The position numbers and the translations under genes were made by a program. A stretch of 6,315 nucleotides of DNA from JASEGV01 sp947085285. GTDB lineage: Bacteria > Bacteroidota > Ignavibacteria > UBA10030 > BY39. Below, piece by piece: positions 1 through 6,100 of the stretch (its first letter is position 1; each line of letters starts with the position of its first letter). The stretch lies in the NCBI GenBank assembly GCA_947085285.1, contig CAMTVZ010000185.1, positions 1 through 6,315 of the forward strand, written 5' to 3'. Below the pieces are notes generated by a model, which worked only from the letters and a program-made list of their open reading frames with translations, had not been told where the DNA came from and made no database searches.

Positions 1-580
1 CTTTTGGCGGATTAAATAATGATATATCGGCTCGTTCGTCTGCCGCTAATTCTATGCCCCAGTTTTTAGAATTTTTCATCCAATCTCTGAATATGTCGCC
101 TCCAAACCAGTCCTCAATCCACGAAAAAATCCAATCGTGTTTACCTCCAATACTTATGATGTCGTCGCCGTCCCTGTGGTCGATGTTTGCCCGTATATTT
201 GTAAAGGCGGATTGATAATCGAAATATGTTGCAGCAAAGTAAACTTCGTATGAACCTTTCGGTAGTGTAATAAAATCATCGAACATCCGGTTGTTACCGA
301 TTCTGTTCGTATTATCGCGTGTCATCAGCCAAACTTTTTCGCGTGTGTCCGAATTAATTATCCAGCCGTATGCGAACAACTTGTCGCGATAGTCCCGTTT
401 TTTTTCTGAAGCAGCTCCTCTTGCTTTGATGTGAATTGTAGTTTGCTCGTTCAGTGTAAAGCCACCAGATTTTAATTCTGTTCGGCTAAAATCTTTTAAC
501 TCGATGAATTTTTTTTCGCCAGCAATCAAAAAACCGACGCTTAACAGAGAAACAAAAATTATAACAATAATTTTATTCAT
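1..580 (-). CDS. Exported beta-rich protein of unknown function, 5' part only (C-terminus outside window)
   Basis: The frame is open from an ATG at 578-580 to the left edge, giving 193 residues with no stop. The start is supported by AGGTG five bases upstream (complement of 586-590). Residues 1-21 (MNKIIVIIFVSLLSVGFLIAG) form a classic signal peptide with a Lys near the start, a hydrophobic core and small residues at the cleavage point. The mature part has alternating beta-type segments, for example IHIKARGAA (49-57), then LFAYGWII, KVWLMTRDNT and LPKGSYEVYFAATY. This pattern resembles the beta-sandwich, pre-peptidase-like domains common in secreted FCB-group proteins, but I cannot assign a named family. 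A Trp-rich stretch (DWIFSWIEDWFGG) follows. GC content is about 40-45% in sampled lines, clearly above the divergent operon to the right. The role is unknown; it probably acts in the periplasm or at the surface. Confidence 0.88.
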   Translation of the reverse strand, partial: MNKIIVIIFVSLLSVGFLIAGEKKFIELKDFSRTELKSGGFTLNEQTTIHIKARGAASEKKRDYRDKLFAYGWIINSDTREKVWLMTRDNTNRIGNNRMFDDFITLPKGSYEVYFAATYFDYQSAFTNIRANIDHRDGDDIISIGGKHDWIFSWIEDWFGGDIFRDWMKNSKNWGIELAADERADISLFNPPK

Positions 581-662
581 AATAGCACCTATGCGTAATT
601 TCATAATTGCCTTACGATTGTTCACTGATTTGGTTTCATCAAAATCATAAGTGTTAAATAAT

Positions 663-678
663 CACCGTTTCACCGTTT
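663..678. repeat. Two tandem copies of CACCGTTT
   Basis: The octamer CACCGTTT occurs twice head to tail (663-670 and 671-678), followed by CA, which begins a third copy. It lies at the left border of the GC-rich island, about 85 bases upstream of the leftward gene. It could be a regulator-binding direct repeat for that gene or a slippage product; the sequence alone does not decide. Confidence 0.6.
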
Positions 679-701
679 CATTTTCGTATCGGTTGCCGGA
701 T

Positions 702-818
702 GCCTAACGCAAACCCGTCTATCTGTGTTGGTCGCCTGCTTGTCGAATATATCGTTCAGCAGCCCAGCTTCGGCAGGTTTCCCCCCACATCACTAATATC
801 TGAATTTATAGGTTAGTC
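702..818. other. GC-rich foldable intergenic element, weakly attC-like
   Basis: The element begins with GCCTAAC (702-708), which fits the integron R'' consensus RYYYAAC. It ends with GTTAGTC (812-818), which misses the R' consensus GTTRRRY by one base, so the ends form a 7-base inverted repeat with one mismatch over 117 bp. Inside, a stem can form from GTTGG (727-731) plus CTGCT (736-740) pairing with AGCAG (758-762) plus CCAGC (764-768), with one G-T pair and an asymmetric 4/1 internal loop. AAAC (711-714) can pair with GTTT (777-780). Extrahelical bases and a long imperfect stem are typical of attC sites, but no clear L boxes are visible. It could instead be a dispersed structured repeat or a small RNA. 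The attC reading is weak; the fold and composition contrast are direct observations. Confidence 0.35.
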
Positions 819-860
819 TTTGTAAACCATTCGCAATATTTTTTTATATGCTAATTTAAG

Positions 861-874
861 TTGACGTGAATCAC
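861..874. promoter_or_regulatory. FNR/CRP-family-like dyad (candidate operator)
   Basis: TTGACGTGAATCAC matches the FNR consensus TTGATnnnnATCAA at 8 of 10 fixed positions; the two mismatches are the inner base of the left arm and the last base of the right. It lies just left of an AT palindrome and about 45-85 bases upstream of the promoter candidate for the rightward operon, a plausible activator position. In AT-rich DNA such matches occur by chance, so this is tentative. Confidence 0.2.
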
Positions 875-876
875 AT

Positions 877-896
877 AATATTTTTTAAAAAATATT
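877..896. repeat. Perfect 20-bp AT-only palindrome
   Basis: The half-site AATATTTTTT is followed immediately by its exact reverse complement AAAAAATATT, centred between 886 and 887, with no spacer. The next pair out (T876/C897) breaks the symmetry. It could be a dimeric-protein operator, a bent A-tract upstream element that aids transcription, or a weak cruciform. With no loop and no G-C pairs it is a poor intrinsic terminator. Confidence 0.6.
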
Positions 897-918
897 CTAG
901 ATTTTTGAGGGAAAAAAT

Positions 919-947
919 TTGGATTTGTTGCGAGTAATGTTTATTAT
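919..947 (+). promoter_or_regulatory. Weak sigma70-type promoter candidate for the rightward operon
   Basis: TTGGAT (919-924) and TATTAT (942-947) are separated by 17 bases. The -10 box matches TATAAT at 5 of 6 positions and the -35 at 3 of 6 (TTG retained). Transcription would start near 954, upstream of the leader-like ORF and hairpin, leaving a roughly 160-base 5' leader before the first large gene. Promoter rules differ in Bacteroidota, so this is only the best-looking candidate. Confidence 0.22.
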
Positions 948-974
948 TTCACAGGTAATTAACCGGGGTGAAAA

Positions 975-1013
975 ATGAAATTAAAAAAAATATTTTATGA
1001 GCCGAATCTTTAG
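975..1013 (+). CDS. Possible 12-residue leader peptide or remnant of a gene start
   Basis: ATG at 975 opens a 12-codon frame (MKLKKIFYEPNL) ending at TAG 1011-1013. It is preceded by GGGGTGA (965-971), a better ribosome-binding site than the one before the first large gene. The MKLKKIF start resembles the n-region of a signal peptide, so it may be the relic of an exported-protein gene. It may also be a leader ORF: a hairpin (997-1024) begins within its last codons, so ribosome position could influence folding. The peptide has no run of a single regulatory amino acid. No known family is recognised. Confidence 0.3.
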   Translation: MKLKKIFYEPNL

Positions 1014-1024
1014 AGAAGGCTCAT
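997..1024 (+). promoter_or_regulatory. Leader hairpin overlapping the end of the short ORF
   Basis: ATGAGCC (997-1003) is perfectly complementary to GGCTCAT (1018-1024), leaving a 14-base loop. One mismatch outside, TT/AA could add two more pairs. The stem overlaps codons 8-10 of the 12-codon ORF, and the ORF's stop lies in the loop. No T-run follows, so it does not look like an intrinsic terminator. It may affect translation or mRNA stability of the operon. Confidence 0.4.
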
Positions 1025-1115
1025 TAATACCAAAAACTATATAGAGACGGATATAAAGTTTTCTTGAGTAGGTAAAATTTATACAAAGGAAGATTTTGTT
1101 AAAAAAAATATTATA

Positions 1116-2174
1116 ATGAAAGGTATGAAAATGACATTAAATGTTTTAACTATTTTATTAATCTTTCTACTTTTATTTTTGGGTTGCGGAAATGATCAGA
1201 CAGGACCTGTAACCGTACGACAAGAATATACTTTTGATATTACAGATGATAATGGAATTCAAACTGAATATCAAAAATATCTACTCAAGAGAGGTGAGTT
1301 TAGGAATATCTGGGTGGGGGGGAAATTAACTGCAAACCTTGACAGGTATACTAATGTATGGTGGGAAAATAATTATAATTATAATCAAAATGACAAAAAA
1401 AAAAGAGCTGAAATTAATCCCGCTAATAATTTATATTTTCAATCTTTGATAATTAACAGTAATGACTTGGACGGTGTGAGTGGAAATGTAACTTTTACTG
1501 TTTCCGTTGGGACTACGCAAAATGCATCAAGGATAAATTGGCAAACAACAGTTACTTTAATTGAGAGCAGAAATTATCTAATTGAGTACAATTGTCAGGG
1601 TCCAAACTATGATTTATATACACTAGGTTATGATTTTGAGAATTCTTTAAAAAATGCTTTTATGTTGGCAAATACTGAAATAGGTTATATTTATAAGCAT
1701 GATTTAAATATTCCGCCTTATAATCAAATAGATGTTCGCACTGAGCGTACATTAATGACTTACGGAGATATTTGGGCAAGTCGTGGACAAAATCATAACC
1801 CGAAAATTGGGGTGTTATTTGGAGTGCAAAATTATAGTGGTAGTGGTGGCGCCGTAGGTAAATCGTGCAGAGATACTGTTCAGGGTAGATCTTATGGCTT
1901 CGTTTTTATTGAAAGAATTGAACAAATTTATGGAAACCGTTATGAACAGGATAAAAAAGTATTAAGAACAAGAGCAGCAATTCACGAAATGAGTCATGTA
2001 AGAAGGAGTAAAGGTTCTGTCCCGGAATGGAATGGAGATATAGACCATTTTTTTCATAACGGAAAAGGAAAAGATTCATGCATATTTCAGCAACGAGCAG
2101 TTTGGAAACCTGAAAACGCTTTAAAATTTTGTGAAGGACATGAACAAATATTTTTAAATATTAATTGGGATTAG
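1116..2174 (+). CDS. Putative zinc metalloprotease lipoprotein (zincin, HEMSH)
   Basis: A 352-residue exported protein and first gene of the operon. Residues 1-23 are a lipoprotein signal (Lys at 2 and 5, hydrophobic 8-22) with lipobox-like FLG before Cys24, predicting lipid anchoring. About 30-150 looks like a beta-sandwich. About 165-345 looks catalytic: H290-E-M-S-H294 fits the zincin HExxH motif, with two His and the Glu expected to bind zinc and activate water. Candidates for the third ligand are His311 and His314 (DHFFH). The following C322-I-F and F338-C339-E-G-H342 recall the CxM and FCxxC elements of archaemetzincins, but with Phe for the Met and His for the last Cys. The substrate is unknown. 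The start is uncertain: no SD precedes ATG 1116 at normal distance. ATG 1131 has AAAGG seven bases upstream but would lose the basic n-region; ATG 1125 is also possible. AT-rich. Confidence 0.85.
   Translation: MKGMKMTLNVLTILLIFLLLFLGCGNDQTGPVTVRQEYTFDITDDNGIQTEYQKYLLKRGEFRNIWVGGKLTANLDRYTNVWWENNYNYNQNDKKKRAEINPANNLYFQSLIINSNDLDGVSGNVTFTVSVGTTQNASRINWQTTVTLIESRNYLIEYNCQGPNYDLYTLGYDFENSLKNAFMLANTEIGYIYKHDLNIPPYNQIDVRTERTLMTYGDIWASRGQNHNPKIGVLFGVQNYSGSGGAVGKSCRDTVQGRSYGFVFIERIEQIYGNRYEQDKKVLRTRAAIHEMSHVRRSKGSVPEWNGDIDHFFHNGKGKDSCIFQQRAVWKPENALKFCEGHEQIFLNINWD
1316..1322 (+). repeat. G7 homopolymer inside the metalloprotease gene
   Basis: Seven consecutive G residues span codons 67-69 (Val-Gly-Gly) in an otherwise very AT-rich gene. 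A gain or loss of one base would truncate the protein before its catalytic motif. It is a possible slippage (phase-variation) site, or a place where sequencing errors would arise. Confidence 0.7.
1395..1404 (+). repeat. A10 homopolymer inside the metalloprotease gene
   Basis: Ten consecutive A residues encode Lys94-Lys96 and the first base of Arg97. It lies 72 bases after the G7 tract, so the early part of this gene has two slippage-prone runs. Long A runs are common at this base composition, so this one alone is weak evidence for regulated switching. Confidence 0.7.
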
Positions 2175-2178
2175 GAGG
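2173..2178 (+). promoter_or_regulatory. Strong Shine-Dalgarno overlapping the upstream stop codon
   Basis: AGGAGG starts on the second base of the TAG stop (2172-2174) of the metalloprotease gene and sits nine bases before ATG 2188. This arrangement fixes the start of the second gene and suggests translational coupling. It is the clearest consensus ribosome-binding site in the window. Confidence 0.8.
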
Positions 2179-2187
2179 ATTATTTAT

Positions 2188-3111
2188 ATGTATAATAGAA
2201 TAAAAAAATCAAATATATTAGTAATTATAATTTTAGTATTATTTTTGTGCAATGGAATAAACGCTCAAAAGTTAAGTTTAAGATTAGACTTAGATACAAA
2301 CGTATTTTTAGAAGCACAATCGATATGGGCAACCGTGGTATTGAAAAACGAAGGTAAAGATACAGCTGTAGTTCAACCGTTTATAATGACTCATGATCAA
2401 AATGGAATAGAGTATATTTTAAAAGATGAACATGATATACAATTATCAAAAACAGTGGGTATGACATCTGATGATTTTGGAATGACTTCTGATGTAATCA
2501 TAATACCTAATGATTCATTATTCAATATTTATGAAATATCTGGTGTTTTTGGTAATAGTGAATACCGAAAGTCGCCTGTATACGCCCCGGTATATCTGTC
2601 AACCTTGGCTTATCTTATTCCGGGTAAATATAAACTTCAAGCATACGTGCATACAGGAAAAGAAAAACTATATTCAAACAACATTGAATTTACTGTGGTT
2701 AAACCGACAGGATCAGAATTAAAAGCACTTCAAACACTTAGAGCAATCGAACTTGAACAACTGGGTAAATACGATCATGTAACAATAGAGAAGTGTGAAA
2801 ACTTTATAAGGAATTTTCCAAAAAGTATTTATACACCACAAGCCTTTTACTTACCTATATCTCTACTTAAGTATTCAAAACATTTTGATAAAGAAAGAGC
2901 AAAAAAATTAATTTTAAAATTAATAAATGAATTCCCTAATGATGGGAGTTCCGTTATAGAATTAACCTACTTGATAAACACATCATCGGAAGCAGAAAAG
3001 GAGGTTATTTTAAAAACAATTATTCAAAAACATCCACATACAAAATTATCTCTGTATTGGGAACGATTGGTGAATGAACAAAAAAGACAGAAAACAATAA
3101 AAAAATATTAA
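2188..3111 (+). CDS. Exported Ig-like plus helical-repeat (TPR-like) protein, function unknown
   Basis: A 307-residue protein. Residues 1-26 form a signal peptide (basic RIKK, hydrophobic 10-21, cleavage likely after INA26 before Gln27). There is no lipobox Cys at the cleavage site, so it is probably periplasmic or secreted. About 28-170 is beta-rich and reads like an Ig-like domain of the type LSLRLDLDTNVFLEAQ, then WATVVLKNEGKDTA, then PGKYKLQAYVHTG and NNIEFTVV. After PTGSE the sequence becomes helical: about 178-300 contains TPR/Sel1-like amphipathic repeats with FIRNFPKS and LINEFPND turns, as in periplasmic tetratricopeptide proteins. A short internal duplication, GMTSDDF/GMTSDVI, lies at 91-104. 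It follows the protease gene by 13 bases with a coupled ribosome-binding site and precedes the next gene by 9 bases. An adaptor or binding role in the same assembly is inferred from the operon; no catalytic motif is visible. Confidence 0.85.
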   Translation: MYNRIKKSNILVIIILVLFLCNGINAQKLSLRLDLDTNVFLEAQSIWATVVLKNEGKDTAVVQPFIMTHDQNGIEYILKDEHDIQLSKTVGMTSDDFGMTSDVIIIPNDSLFNIYEISGVFGNSEYRKSPVYAPVYLSTLAYLIPGKYKLQAYVHTGKEKLYSNNIEFTVVKPTGSELKALQTLRAIELEQLGKYDHVTIEKCENFIRNFPKSIYTPQAFYLPISLLKYSKHFDKERAKKLILKLINEFPNDGSSVIELTYLINTSSEAEKEVILKTIIQKHPHTKLSLYWERLVNEQKRQKTIKKY

Positions 3112-3120
3112 GGGAAAAAA

Positions 3121-6100
3121 ATGAAACTAATAATATTTATATTCTGTATTTTAATTGCATTTGTCGTAACGACACGAATATATGCACAATTTTTTGCACC
3201 AACTTTTTCAGATGAAGAACAGATAAAAATATTGCTAAAGGATATTATTAATTCCGTAAACAACAATAGACCAATTAAGGTTGAAAATTATTTTATAAAT
3301 CAATCTAAAAAAAGTAGTTTACAATTAGATAGTAATATTATTGGGCATTATAGAAGCCCTATCGAATTAAGAATCTATTCACTAAATATAGAAAAAGAGA
3401 CGGCACAAGCTTCATGTTACTTAATATCGCCATATATAATAGATCGATTGAAAGATAATATACTTTTACAAAAAATTAATGATCAGTGGACAATTATATC
3501 AAGTGAATATTTGTATTCTCTATGCAAAATACTTCAAGAAAAAAGAAATACCCTACAAAGTATATCAAATGAAAATCAAGATTTATATAAATCAAACACA
3601 GTAAATATGAGGTTTTCAAATAAGCTATTAATTCCCAAAAAGATTCCAGGTACAAATTCGATGAAATTAACAGAAACCGACCTCATAAATTATACTGGAA
3701 AAAGTATATTTAATCATCCTGTTGATATCGAATATGCGTATTATGAAGATATCTTTGTCAATAAGACATATATAGGTTTTTGCTTAGATAGGAATTGGCA
3801 TAGAATAATAATACAAAAAATAATGACAGATTATAATAATAATGTCTTAAGTTCTCAGCTTATTTCTTATGGAGATAAAGTCAATGAATATAAATTTTAT
3901 GGGCCACAGGGTTTATCTTATGCAGAATGTGGAGAAATTTATATTGCAGATACTGAAAATAGTAAAATTGTAAAATTACTATTTGATCGTCATACTTTAA
4001 CTCTTACACTTTCTCAAACCAAGGAAGTAGAGGGTATTTATTATCCTACGGATGTCGTTTATGATAATAATAACACACTCCAATTAGAAGATGATTTTAT
4101 ATGGATTACTGATCCTAATGCAGCGAAAATTGTTAGATTAGATAGGCAATTCAATATATTACAAACTATTACAAATTACATTGATGATTATGGGAATAAT
4201 TCACATCTCAATATGCCGATGAAAATAATGGTCAATAATATTCACAATAGTGGTCAAAAAAGATTAGCATACATTAATTACAATACTTTTGTTGAGCTAA
4301 TTCCTGGAAAATTACCTCCATTTTTGGGTACCGTCCTCTCTGCAACGATAAAAAAATTTCAAACACCATCAAACCTATCTTCAATAGGATTAGAATGGCC
4401 TGAAGGATGGCTAATTTTAGACGAAGGTCGCAATTGTTTACACAAAATAAATAAATGGGGCGATTATATTGCATCTTTCAAATCTAATTTAATAACAGGG
4501 TCACTATTCACATTTCCAAAATTTATTTCTTCTTCAGGAATTAACGTTCATGCATTAGATACCAAAAAATATTTAGATATTGGCACAATCGATTTTTGGG
4601 GGTTATCTAGCGGATTTCAAAATTTTTTACCGGGGGCTGATGTTTTTGATTTTAAGGTAAAAGAATATCCCGCGAGTTTCATCATAGAATATATTCCAAC
4701 TAATTGGATTCAAGATTCTGTAAAAGTGTTAAAGAAAAGTAATAGAGAAATAGTAAAAGATTGGGGAAGATGGAATTCTAATCCTGAGAAACAAATTTTG
4801 TCTATTGTGAAATCAGAAATATGGTATGGTGATTATGTAGTTAGACTTACATATCGCCCCCTTTTAGATTCAGAATATGATAGCTATGCACAAGGTTGGA
4901 AGGCAATGGAAATACCATTAAAATATCTTCTTCCAACTACAATAAGTAACGGACAAATTTATTGGGGTCAAACATCCACTATTACAGCTAATACATTCGG
5001 TCAGACTTCAATAACTTACTCATGGACAACAGAACCAAATCCTGTTCCAGCAGGTACAAGTTTTTTTGTAGATAATCTATATCCATTTAAGGCATACTTA
5101 AAAAATATTAGGTACTCTCCTTATTTACTGAAAGTTCCAATGTTTACGATTTCTATTATACTAACTGTATCTAATAGTTTAGGAACACATACAAAAACTG
5201 ATTATATAAGTTTAATCCCTGGTTCTCCTGGTGGCGGCGGCTGCCCATTCGTTTACATCTGGAATGGCAGCGAATATATTGAAGATAATAACATTTTACC
5301 GCAAAGTGTATGTACGCCTCCGGAAGAAGGACTTGTTACAGATTACTATCAACTTTTCAGAGAACCAGTTGAAACTGATAGAACATATAAAATACGAGTC
5401 GGCGAGTTCGAAAGGGAAATATCCACACTCGATCAGTTTAAATTGCTAATAGTTGACCATATACCCGAAGCACTCGCTTCAGTAAACGACAATGGTGAGA
5501 TTAGCTTGTACGCCAAACCAGCTTCGCTAACCAACGCGAATGTTAACGACGGCGATGTTTATAAATTAGTTTACGAACTGGATGATAATTATGTTGAAAC
5601 CGAACCCGACCAATCGATGCAGTTAACATTCGAAGATGGTAACATTGGCAGCGACAAAGTGATGTTGCTGATTGGCAGTTCGCCAATCAAAGAACCAATT
5701 GGAGCTTTAGAAAAGTTAAATGGAAAGAATATAAACCCGCAGTATATCAGATTCCGGAAAAATATGTCGTACACGTATGTGCCTGTGAATGTTCAAAATA
5801 ACAAAGAAACAAATATCGATATTGGAATTAATTGGACAGGAACAGCAAAAATAGATTATAGCGAATTAAGCAATAAACTTAATTTGGATTATACACTACA
5901 TGAATCTGAATTAATTTCAGCTGAACATTCGCAAAACGGTGATGTTACATCTTTACTACAAAATAGCGATGGAAACATTATAGAATTAAATCCGCAGGAA
6001 TGGGTAGATTTAATTTTCACAGCTCCACCTTTATCGGAGGGAATGAAGCGCTCGTTTATATTTGTATCGCGTGGAAGATACGTAACTATTCCTGAAGAAA

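Larger units (their letters stand above)
581..1115. other. Divergent non-coding region between two exported-protein loci
   Basis: This 535-base stretch separates two divergently transcribed genes and must hold both promoters. It has two halves of very different composition: about 661-790 is near 50% GC by direct line counts, and about 800-1115 is roughly a quarter GC. The left half contains a short tandem repeat and a foldable element. The right half contains a dyad, an AT palindrome, a promoter candidate, a leader-like ORF and a hairpin, each listed separately. I found no convincing promoter for the leftward gene and no Bacteroidetes-type TAnnTTTG box exactly matching consensus. No tRNA or terminator followed by a T-run was recognised. 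Confidence 0.8.

Noticed and set aside
700..816. 38-codon open frame from ATG 700 across the GC-rich island (starts MPNANPSICVG, stop TAG 814-816)
   Set aside because: There is no Shine-Dalgarno at a suitable distance and no domain or signal peptide. The frame spans the foldable element, so its openness is better explained by low stop frequency in GC-rich non-coding DNA.
877..896. AT palindrome as an intrinsic terminator
   Set aside because: The stem has no G-C pairs and no loop, and no gene ends upstream of it on either strand, so termination has no obvious purpose here.
861..898. TTGACG (861-866) as a -35 box with TATTCT (893-898) as -10
   Set aside because: The spacing is 26 bases, far from 17, and no TATAAT-like hexamer lies at the right distance.
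2510..2722. 70-codon plus-strand frame inside the second operon gene
   Set aside because: It lies entirely within the well-supported signal-peptide-bearing gene in another frame, with no ribosome-binding site or recognisable protein features.
4274..4474. 66-codon minus-strand frame
   Set aside because: It is antisense to the propeller region of the large gene. The hydrophobic look comes from the complement of AT-rich codons, and there is no supporting context.
5231..5449. 72-codon plus-strand frame near the composition break
   Set aside because: It overlaps the large gene in another frame. The Ala-rich start is a frame-shifted reading of the Gly-rich linker codons, and the frame carries no family signal.
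5589..5774. 61-codon minus-strand frame
   Set aside because: It is antisense to the C-terminal module of the large gene, with no ribosome-binding site or domain.
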